Shown here: in pieces, positions 6,076 through 11,151 of the stretch | Layout of the letters: each line of letters begins with the position of its first letter | Position numbering within the stretch: the first letter of the stretch is position 1 | DNA from: Planctomycetia bacterium | GTDB lineage: Bacteria; Planctomycetota; Planctomycetia; Pirellulales; UBA1268 | Length of the DNA stretch: 11,151 nt | Assembly: GCA_009926295.1 (NCBI GenBank) | Contig: RFPF01000083.1 | Coordinates: 1 to 11,151 of the forward strand | Direction of reading: 5' to 3' | Position numbers and translations under genes: made by a program | The notes under the pieces: generated by a model | What the model was told of the DNA's origin: nothing | The model's input: only the letters and a program-made list of their open reading frames with translations | The model's database searches: none

Positions 6076-7379
6076 TACAGCCACTTCGCGACGTCGGTGC
6101 GGTAGGCGGCGATCGCGGGGAGCAGGGACGCGACGATCGCGAGCACGACGAGGAGGGGCACGAGGAGCGCCTCGGCGAGCGGTGCGGCGGAGAAGACGCT
6201 GGCCGTGACACCTGCGTTCGTCGTGATCCACGGGCCGATCGCGCCCACGAGCAGGTGGCCGAGGAGCCAGCCGGCGAGTCCGCCGCCCGCGGCGAGCAGG
6301 ATCGCCTCGATGAGCACCGTGGCCAGGACGTGCCCCCGCCGAGCGCCGAGCGCCCGCATGATCGCGACGTCGCGGCTGCGCTCGAGCGACGAGCCCACCA
6401 TGCTCACGAGGATGCCGATCGCCGAGACGAGCACGACGAGCGCGGTGACGAGCAGCAGGAGCAGCTCGAGCGGCCGCACGAACAGGTCGAGGAGTTGGCG
6501 GATCTCCGCGACGGGGAGCGCGGCCTGGCCATCGCGGCCCTCGTTGATCGCGGTTCGCAGGCCCATGGCCGTGAGTTCGGCGGGGAGCCCCGGGAGCGAT
6601 GCCGTCTCGAGGAGGATGGCCGTGACCTCGCGCTGGTTGAACGGCAGCGGCACGTTGCCCGAGGGGCGTGGCGACGTCGCGGCCGCCTCCCCCTCGGGGA
6701 GCGGCTTGGCGTGTCCGTCCTGGAGGTAGAAGCCCTCCATGTTCACGAACACGCCGCGATCCAGCGGCGTGTCGGTGCGGGCGAGGATGCCGACGACCCT
6801 GAACGGATCGTGGACGGCACCGTCGTCGGCGCCGTGGGTCGGGGAAAACGCATCGCCGACCTTCAGGCCGAGGTTCGCGGCCACGCCGGCGCCGAGGACG
6901 CCTCCGAAGAAGTCGTCGTCCCCGAAGTTGCCGCCGGCGGCGAACTCGAACGGCCGGCCGTCGCCGCGGGTAAGCCGGTCGAAGAACGCCGCGTTCGTGC
7001 CGACGACACGGTGGCCGCGAAAGTAGTCGCCCATGCAGATCGGCACGGCAGTCCGCGTGCTGGCGGCGTACTTCCCGTCGACGCCGTCGGCGCGGGCCGT
7101 CGCCGGCAGAAACTCCTCGTAGAAGCCCCACGAAACGTTCTCGATCGGCTTGCTGATGAGGTACACGCTGTTGAGCACCAGCTGGAGCGGGCTCCCCTTC
7201 GCCCCCACGATCATGTTGTAGCCGAGCCCCGATCCCGAATCGAACGCCCGGTTGACGATCCGCCCCGTGACGAGCGTGGCGACGACGAGCGCCACGCCGA
7301 GGGCGAGCGACAGGGCGGTGAGCCCGCTGGTGAGCAGCCGCTGCCTGATGTTGCGCCAGGCGATCCCGAACAGCGTCAT
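6075..7379 (-). CDS. FtsX/MacB-type ABC transporter permease
   Basis: A 434-residue permease of the MacB/LolCE/FtsX superfamily, which couples cytoplasmic ATP hydrolysis to movements of an extracytoplasmic domain rather than moving substrate through the membrane. The N terminus has the usual WRNIRQRLLTSGLTALSLALGVALVVATLVTG first helix (about 8-42). A large extracytoplasmic MacB_PCD-like domain follows (about 45-300; FDSGSGLGYNMIVGAKGSPLQLVLNSVY at its start). Three C-terminal helices come next (roughly 300-333, 353-385, 398-427). Between the first two of these is the conserved cytoplasmic SSLERSRDVAIMRALGARRGHV coupling segment that contacts the ATPase. Its ATG overlaps the ATPase stop (ATGA, 7376-7379), typical of a subunit pair. 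The substrate cannot be read from sequence. Lipoprotein release, metal- or peptide-related export and envelope signalling are all open. Confidence 0.93.
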   Translation of the reverse strand: MTLFGIAWRNIRQRLLTSGLTALSLALGVALVVATLVTGRIVNRAFDSGSGLGYNMIVGAKGSPLQLVLNSVYLISKPIENVSWGFYEEFLPATARADGVDGKYAASTRTAVPICMGDYFRGHRVVGTNAAFFDRLTRGDGRPFEFAAGGNFGDDDFFGGVLGAGVAANLGLKVGDAFSPTHGADDGAVHDPFRVVGILARTDTPLDRGVFVNMEGFYLQDGHAKPLPEGEAAATSPRPSGNVPLPFNQREVTAILLETASLPGLPAELTAMGLRTAINEGRDGQAALPVAEIRQLLDLFVRPLELLLLLVTALVVLVSAIGILVSMVGSSLERSRDVAIMRALGARRGHVLATVLIEAILLAAGGGLAGWLLGHLLVGAIGPWITTNAGVTASVFSAAPLAEALLVPLLVVLAIVASLLPAIAAYRTDVAKWL

Positions 7380-8080
7380 GCGGGCCTCGCGGTGGGCGGC
7401 TCGACGCGAGCGGCCCTGTTGAAGTCCTCCAGCCGCAGTCGCCGCGGAAACTGTTCCGCCACGAGCGGGTCGTGGGTGACGACGAGCAGGGCCGCTCCCT
7501 CGGCGTGGCAGGAGTCGCGGAGCAGGTCGATCACCTGCTGCTGGTGCCGGGTGTCGATGCTGGCCGTCGGCTCATCGGCGAGCACCGCGCGCGGCCGGTT
7601 GGCGAGCGCCCGCGCCACGGCCGCCCGCTGCTGCTGCCCGATCGAGAGCTCCGCGGGCTTGTGGTCGAGGCGATGCGCGAGCCCCACCGCGGAGAGCAGG
7701 TCGACGGCCCGCCGCCGGTCGGGGCGGGCCGATCCGAACGACATCGCCACGAGCACGTTCTCGAGCGCCGTGAAGCCGGGGAGCAGGTTGAACTGCTGGA
7801 ACACGAGGCCGAGCGTGTCGGCCCGCACGCGATCGCAGCTGGCCTCGTCGAATCGGGCGATGTCGTGGCCAGCCACGCAGACGCTGCCCGCGTCGGGCCG
7901 CATGATGCCGGAGATCACGTTCAGGAGCGTCGATTTCCCGGAGCCGCTGTGACCCTCGAGGGCACACTGCTCCCCCGCGTCGAGGGCGAAGGCGTCGATG
8001 TCGAGCACCGGTACGCTCTCGCCTCCCGGGGCGACGAACGACTTCCGCACGTGGTGCAGTTCGATCACGGGGTTGGGCAT
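7376..8080 (-). CDS. LolD/MacB-type ABC transporter ATP-binding protein
   Basis: A 234-residue ATPase subunit, first gene of the nine-gene minus-strand operon. All nucleotide-binding motifs are present: Walker A GHSGSGKST (43-51), Q-loop VFQQFNLLPGFTALENV (Q95), signature LSIGQQQR (145-152), Walker B AVLADEPT (165-172), D-loop SID and switch histidine in VTHD (His203). The FNLLPGFTALENV stretch is typical of the LolD/MacB/FtsE class. The signature has Ile in place of the usual first Gly of LSGGQ; I recall LSVGQQQR in related ATPases, so it is probably active. The ATG at 8080 has no visible ribosome site, and the predicted promoter would leave almost no leader. The stop overlaps the permease start by four bases, so both subunits are coupled. 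Confidence 0.94.
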   Translation of the reverse strand: MPNPVIELHHVRKSFVAPGGESVPVLDIDAFALDAGEQCALEGHSGSGKSTLLNVISGIMRPDAGSVCVAGHDIARFDEASCDRVRADTLGLVFQQFNLLPGFTALENVLVAMSFGSARPDRRRAVDLLSAVGLAHRLDHKPAELSIGQQQRAAVARALANRPRAVLADEPTASIDTRHQQQVIDLLRDSCHAEGAALLVVTHDPLVAEQFPRRLRLEDFNRAARVEPPTARPA

Positions 8081-8089
8081 GCGGCCAAT

Positions 8090-8118
8090 GGTATGCGACG
8101 GCAGCCGCCGGCTGTCAA
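8090..8118 (-). promoter_or_regulatory. Candidate sigma-70-type promoter for the ABC/CPFC/CCFG operon
   Basis: On the minus strand a perfect TTGACA (8118-8113) is followed after exactly 17 bases by CATACC (8095-8090), a weak -10 with three consensus bases; TACCAT shifted by two is an alternative. Transcription would start only a few bases before the ATG at 8080, so the message may be leaderless, which fits the absence of a Shine-Dalgarno sequence. Confidence 0.4.
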
Positions 8119-8142
8119 AAATGGCCGCGAATCAGCGGTCGA

Positions 8143-8172
8143 TTGAGGCCGCGGCGCGACACGGTGTATATT
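8143..8172 (+). promoter_or_regulatory. Candidate sigma-70-type promoter for gap
   Basis: TTGAGG (8143-8148) is followed after 16 bases by TGTATA (8165-8170), or after 18 bases by TATATT (8167-8172). This AT-rich patch stands out in very GC-rich DNA. It lies about 45 bases upstream of the gap start, the expected distance for a leader with the strong ribosome site seen there. Confidence 0.55.
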
Positions 8173-8200
8173 CCGCGGCCCTGATCTCCGCCCGTCCCCT

Positions 8201-8206
8201 GAGGAG
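8201..8206 (+). promoter_or_regulatory. Ribosome binding site of gap
   Basis: GAGGAG lies 8 bases before the GTG at 8215. It supports GTG as the start codon of the glyceraldehyde-3-phosphate dehydrogenase gene. Confidence 0.8.
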
Positions 8207-8214
8207 CACCCCAC

Positions 8215-9231
8215 GTGTCCATTCGCGTCGGCATCAACGGATTCGGCCGCATCGGCCGCCTCACCTTCCGCGCCATCTACGAGAAGTTCGGCCTCCAGGG
8301 GGACGTGCAGGTCGTGGCCTTGAACGACCTCACCGACGCCAAGACCAACGCCCACCTGCTCGAGTTCGACTCCAACTACGGCCCGTTCAAGGGCCACGTG
8401 GGATACGACGGCAACGACCTCGTCGTCGACGGCCAGAAGATCAAGGTGTTCGCCGAGAAGGATCCGGGAGCGATCCCGTGGGGCTCCCAGGGCGTGCAGA
8501 TCGTGGTCGAGAGCACGGGTTTCTTCACCGATGCCACGAAGGCCGTCGCCCACAAGCGCGACAGCGTCAAGAAAGTGGTGATCTCGGCGCCCGCCAAGAA
8601 CGAGGACCTCACGATCGTGCTCGGCGTCAACAACGAGATGTACGACCCCAAGAAGCACCACGTGATCTCGAACGCGTCGTGCACGACCAACGGCCTGGCG
8701 CCGGTGGCCAAGGTGCTCCACGAGACGTGGGGAATCGACCGTGGACTGCTCACCACCGTGCACGCCTACACGAACTCCCAGAAGACCGTGGACACCGCCG
8801 CCAAGGACCTGCGCGATGCCCGGGCCGCGGCGCTCAACATCGTGCCCTCGAGCACCGGCGCGGCGAAGGCGGTGGGGCTCGTGATCCCCGCCCTCCAGGG
8901 CAAGTTCACGGGCATGGCATTCCGCGTGCCGACGCCGACGGTGAGCGTGGTGGACTTCACGGCACTCCTCAACAAGGAAGCGTCGCCCGCCGACATCAAC
9001 GCCGCGATGAAGAAGGCGGCCGAGGGACCGCTCCAGGGCATCCTGCGCTACACCGAGAAGGAGCTCGTCTCGACCGACTTGAGGGGCGACCCGCACAGCT
9101 CGATCTTCTCGGCGGTCGACACGATCGGCCTCGGCAACTTCGTGAAAGTGGTGAGCTGGTACGACAACGAGTGGGGCTACTCCAATCGTGTCGCCGACCT
9201 GCTCAACTTCCTCGAGGACCGCGGGCTGTAG
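8215..9231 (+). CDS. gap: Type I glyceraldehyde-3-phosphate dehydrogenase
   Basis: A 338-residue cytoplasmic enzyme that oxidises and phosphorylates glyceraldehyde 3-phosphate to 1,3-bisphosphoglycerate with reduction of a nicotinamide cofactor, in glycolysis and, reversed, gluconeogenesis. The Rossmann motif VGINGFGRIGRL is at 5-16. NDL (37-39) at the end of the second strand is the usual feature of NAD-preferring enzymes. The catalytic SNASCTTNG has Cys156, and His183 lies in TTVHAYTNSQK. Further landmarks are DARAAALNIVPSSTGAAKAVG, FRVPTPTVSVVDFT and the C-terminal WYDNEWGYSNR. Length is normal for the family. It starts with GTG behind a GAGGAG site, and appears monocistronic: it faces the ABC operon divergently and the lipoprotein gene convergently. 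Nothing unusual is seen in the active site. Confidence 0.98.
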   Translation: MSIRVGINGFGRIGRLTFRAIYEKFGLQGDVQVVALNDLTDAKTNAHLLEFDSNYGPFKGHVGYDGNDLVVDGQKIKVFAEKDPGAIPWGSQGVQIVVESTGFFTDATKAVAHKRDSVKKVVISAPAKNEDLTIVLGVNNEMYDPKKHHVISNASCTTNGLAPVAKVLHETWGIDRGLLTTVHAYTNSQKTVDTAAKDLRDARAAALNIVPSSTGAAKAVGLVIPALQGKFTGMAFRVPTPTVSVVDFTALLNKEASPADINAAMKKAAEGPLQGILRYTEKELVSTDLRGDPHSSIFSAVDTIGLGNFVKVVSWYDNEWGYSNRVADLLNFLEDRGL

Positions 9232-9260
9232 CCGCGGGTCGACCGCCGCCGGCCCTGTTC

Positions 9261-9274
9261 GGGCGGCCCCGCCC
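9261..9274. terminator. Possible shared hairpin between convergent genes
   Basis: GGGCGG and CCGCCC form a 6-base inverted repeat with a 2-base centre (a 5-bp stem and 4-base loop) in the 42-base gap between the stops of gap and the lipoprotein gene. It begins at the final base of the lipoprotein TAG stop on the minus strand. An overlapping weaker pairing exists at 9245-9267. No T-run follows on either strand, so terminator activity is uncertain. Confidence 0.25.
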
Positions 9275-10221
9275 TACCTCGTGGGAACGGTGGCATCGGC
9301 CTCGAACGACTGGCCGTCGAAGGTCGTGAGCTTCACGAACACGCGCACGTGGTCGCCGGCGGGTCTGCGGCCCTGCCAGGGGAGCGTGAAGTGCAGGCCA
9401 CGCGCCCGGGAAGTGCGGCGGAAGTGTGCGAGCGACTCCGCCGCGGGCACATCCCATGTCGCCAGCGGCGCGCCCTCCGGGCCTCCCGGCGCGGCCGGAT
9501 CACAGGCGACGATCGAGACGTCACCGCCGGCGGTCACCAGCCGGTCGTCGGCGTCACGAGGCTCGAACACGATCGCGAGGCCGTCGCTTGCGCCGTCTCC
9601 GTCTCCGTCGAAGCCGCTGGATCTCGATGGATTGATGACGAGATGCGAGATCCGGCCCTCCGCCGACAGGCTCTCCTCGTGCGACAGCCGCTTCACGTCC
9701 GCGGGGGATGCGGCCCCGCGGGAGCCGCCCGGCTCCGCCGTCAGTGGCGGCACGCCCTCGAGCGTGGGCGGGAGGATCGTCGCGGGAGGCGTGGCGGGCG
9801 CGGGAATGGCCTCCGGCGTTCCGAAGCGGAGACCGTCGGAAGCGGGCGGGGAGACGGACCGCGGCGCACGGCCCGGCAGCTCGAGCCCGGCAGGCGCGTC
9901 GCCGCGGCGGGCGGGCGTGGGTGAGTCGCCGATGCCGAGCTGCTTCTTGAGCGAGGCGTTCTCGACGGCCAGCCGGTCGAGCCGCGATCCCCTGAAATGC
10001 AGCTCGTCCTGGAGCTGGTAGATCTGATCCTCCTGCAGCCGCAGCTCCCGTTCGAGCAGCTGCTGATTGAGGTCGCTGCGGCATCCGACACCGGACACCA
10101 CGAGCACCGACGGCACGACCGCTAGCAGGAGGCGGGCCGTCGATACCGGGAAGACGGCATGCCGCGCCGCCGACGGGCGGCGAGGTTCGCGAAATTCGAG
10201 CGATTCGTTCAGCCGTGTCAT
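9274..10221 (-). CDS. Coiled-coil lipoprotein, hypothetical
   Basis: A 315-residue probable lipoprotein of unknown function. An AGGGAGG ribosome site 6 bases upstream supports the ATG at 10221. After a basic N-terminal tail comes a hydrophobic segment (31-46) ending in GVGC, with a lipobox-like Cys47. Residues 50-96 (ERELRLQEDQIYQLQDEL, LDRLAVENASLKKQL) have the heptad pattern of a coiled coil. A Pro/Ala/Gly-rich linker spans about 97-185. A folded C-terminal domain (about 188-315) contains HLVINPSRSSGFDGDGDGASDGLAIVFEPRD, a TWDVPAAESLAHFRR stretch, LHFTLPWQG and the closing DHVRVFVKLTTFDGQSFEAD. The DGDGDGASDG loop looks like a calcium-binding loop. I recall similar 'LERELR.QEDQIY' lipoproteins in other planctomycetes. 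It follows clpP by 68 bases and may be its operon partner. Cell-envelope location is inferred. Confidence 0.82.
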   Translation of the reverse strand: MTRLNESLEFREPRRPSAARHAVFPVSTARLLLAVVPSVLVVSGVGCRSDLNQQLLERELRLQEDQIYQLQDELHFRGSRLDRLAVENASLKKQLGIGDSPTPARRGDAPAGLELPGRAPRSVSPPASDGLRFGTPEAIPAPATPPATILPPTLEGVPPLTAEPGGSRGAASPADVKRLSHEESLSAEGRISHLVINPSRSSGFDGDGDGASDGLAIVFEPRDADDRLVTAGGDVSIVACDPAAPGGPEGAPLATWDVPAAESLAHFRRTSRARGLHFTLPWQGRRPAGDHVRVFVKLTTFDGQSFEADATVPTR

Positions 10222-10227
10222 GATGCG

Positions 10228-10234
10228 CCTCCCT
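10228..10234 (-). promoter_or_regulatory. Ribosome binding site of the coiled-coil lipoprotein gene
   Basis: AGGGAGG on the minus strand, 6 bases before the ATG at 10221. It is a strong Shine-Dalgarno match that fixes this start. Confidence 0.7.
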
Positions 10235-10289
10235 GCGCGTCAATCCTGGGCCTCGATCCACCGAAGGTGTCCGACGTCGTGCGGCGGGG

Positions 10290-10892
10290 TCACCCGCCCG
10301 ACTTCACTCCGGGCATCCTCTCGATCACCTCGTCGATCAGCCGGTAGTCGAGCGCCTCCTGCGCCGACATGAAACGGTCGCGATCCGTGTCCTGCTCGAT
10401 CTTCTCGAGCGGGTGGCCGGTGTGCTTGAGCAGGATCGCGTTGAGCTTGTGCTTGATGTTCTTGAACTCCTTGGCGTGGATCATGATCTCCTCCGCCGTG
10501 CCCTCCATGCCGGCGAGCGGCTGGTGGATCATGATCCGCGAGTTCGGAAGCGCCCTCCGCTTCCCCTTCGCACCCGCCGTGAGCAGCACGGCGCCCATCG
10601 AGGCGCACTGCCCGATGCAGTAGGTCGCCACGTCGCAGGTGACGAACTGCATCGTGTCGTAGATGGCCAGACCCGCCGTCACGCTGCCGCCCGGCGAGTT
10701 GATGTAGAGGTGGATGTCCGACTTCGGGTCGTCCGACTGGAGGAAGAGCAGCTGCGCGACGATGGCATTGGCCACCTCGTCGTTCACCTGCGTGCCGAGG
10801 AACACGATCCGATCCTTCAGCAGCCGGCTGTAGATGTCCATGGCACGCTCTTCGCGGCCGGACTTCTCGATGACGAACGGTATCAGTGGCAT
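10290..10892 (-). CDS. clpP: ATP-dependent Clp protease proteolytic subunit (complete copy)
   Basis: A 200-residue serine peptidase subunit that forms the barrel-shaped ClpP chamber and degrades proteins unfolded by ClpX or ClpA/ClpC in the cytoplasm. The N terminus MPLIPFVIEKSGREERAMDIYSRLLKDRIVFLG is typical. The catalytic triad is intact: Ser98 in GQCASMGA, His123 in RIMIHQPLAG and Asp172 in QDTDRDRF, with the family's normal spacing (25 and 49 residues). The oxyanion region INSPGGSV (65-71) is present. The start lies 7 bases after the stop of a second clpP, so the two are co-transcribed. The handle-helix region reads GMEGTAEEIMIHAKEFKNIKHKLN, where the neighbouring copy reads GQVGGQVSDIEIQADEIIKTRSILN, so the two subunits have clearly diverged. 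Confidence 0.97.
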   Translation of the reverse strand: MPLIPFVIEKSGREERAMDIYSRLLKDRIVFLGTQVNDEVANAIVAQLLFLQSDDPKSDIHLYINSPGGSVTAGLAIYDTMQFVTCDVATYCIGQCASMGAVLLTAGAKGKRRALPNSRIMIHQPLAGMEGTAEEIMIHAKEFKNIKHKLNAILLKHTGHPLEKIEQDTDRDRFMSAQEALDYRLIDEVIERMPGVKSGG

Positions 10893-10899
10893 GGGTGTG

Positions 10900-11151
10900 T
10901 CAGTCCTTCTCCTCTTCGGCGACCGGCGGCTTGGTCAGCACGTCATCCACGAGGCCGTAGTCCTTGGCCTCGGTGGCGGTGAGGTAGCGGTCGCGGTCGG
11001 TGTCCTTCGCGATCCGCTCGAGCGGCTGGCCGGTGTGGTGGGCGAGGATCTCGTTGAGGATCGACCGGGTCTTGATGATCTCGTCGGCCTGGATCTCGAT
11101 GTCGCTCACCTGCCCGCCGACCTGGCCGTAGGGCTGGTGGATCATCACCTT
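10900..11151 (-). CDS. clpP: ATP-dependent Clp protease proteolytic subunit, second copy (5' end cut by window edge)
   Basis: Only the last 83 residues are in the window; the gene enters from the right edge. The fragment begins at KVMIHQP, so the catalytic His (residue 5 of the fragment) and the catalytic Asp (in AKDTDRDRYLTATEA) are seen, while the Ser region is outside. The handle helix GQVGGQVSDIEIQADEIIKTRSILNEILAHHTGQPLERI is close to canonical ClpP. The C terminus ends with an acidic PVAEEEKD tail absent from the neighbouring copy. It is first of the two visible clpP genes and is separated from the next by 7 bases. In many bacteria a trigger factor gene precedes clpP; that would lie beyond the window and cannot be checked. 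Confidence 0.95.
   Translation of the reverse strand, partial: KVMIHQPYGQVGGQVSDIEIQADEIIKTRSILNEILAHHTGQPLERIAKDTDRDRYLTATEAKDYGLVDDVLTKPPVAEEEKD

Noticed and set aside
6041..6211. Extension of the CPFC copy A frame to an ATG at 6211
   Set aside because: The extra 57 residues are Ser/Pro/Arg-rich shadow of the permease gene. A clean signal peptide begins only at the ATG at 6040.
3587..7952. Two plus-strand open frames of over 700 codons (3587-5797 and 5754-7952), antisense to the operon
   Set aside because: Their translations are Arg/Gly/Glu/His-rich low-complexity shadows without domains. The minus strand has recognisable families across the same span. Long antisense frames are expected in very GC-rich DNA with biased third positions.
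8065..9096. Minus-strand open frame of 343 codons opposite gap
   Set aside because: Its residue pattern is that of the complement of a conserved gap gene (Val/Leu/His/Arg-rich, no motif), and gap on the plus strand is unambiguous.
1..11151. Search for tRNA, rRNA, CRISPR repeats, transposase genes, phage genes or integration sites
   Set aside because: None was seen. Nearly all of the sequence is occupied by the listed genes, with no repeated spacer pattern or terminal inverted repeats.

Overview
This 11.2 kb window is very GC-rich and densely coding. It looks like a chromosomal segment of a planctomycete, probably Pirellulales-like. That placement is an inference from memory. It rests on tandem clpP genes followed by a coiled-coil lipoprotein, a pair of exported 'CCFG' (DUF3299-like) proteins, and two exported 'CPFC' proteins of a type I associate with planctomycetes. 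No rRNA, tRNA, CRISPR array, insertion sequence or phage gene is visible. No stretch longer than about 135 bases lacks a gene.

Layout, left to right. Positions 1-8080 hold nine genes, all on the minus strand, with gaps of at most 34 bases or short overlaps, so they read as one operon transcribed from right to left. In transcription order they encode: a LolD/MacB-type ABC ATPase (8080-7376); an FtsX/MacB-type permease (7379-6075); a CPFC protein with helical repeats and a C-terminal membrane anchor (6040-4544); a membrane-anchored DUF3299-like CCFG protein (4513-3827); a lipoprotein-like CCFG protein (3837-3331); a DUF4239 bestrophin-like membrane protein (3303-2491); a UrtA-type urea-binding protein with a Tat/lipoprotein-like leader (2494-1172); an AIM24-family protein (1179-505); and a second CPFC protein (500 to the left edge, truncated). 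From 8081 to 8214 lies a divergent intergenic region with a good promoter candidate on each strand. At 8215-9231 on the plus strand is gap, encoding glyceraldehyde-3-phosphate dehydrogenase. It converges on a second minus-strand group: the truncated C-terminal part of one ClpP (11151-10900), a complete ClpP (10892-10290) and a coiled-coil lipoprotein (10221-9274).

How the genes may work together. gap (glycolysis) and clpP (protein quality control) are housekeeping genes. The nine-gene minus-strand operon is the unusual part. Its ABC pair belongs to the mechanotransmission/lipoprotein-export class rather than the classical importers. It is followed by four proteins that appear exported and carry paired cysteines near an exported domain (two CPFC, two CCFG). 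An orphan urea-type binding protein, a bestrophin-like membrane protein and AIM24 complete it. I recall DUF3299 genes lying beside LolD/FtsX-type ABC genes in zinc-regulated clusters of gammaproteobacteria. By analogy, an envelope metal- or thiol-related function is a reasonable hypothesis, but nothing in the sequence proves it. The UrtA-like protein has no permease or ATPase partner of the urea-transporter type in view, so a sensing or accessory role is possible.
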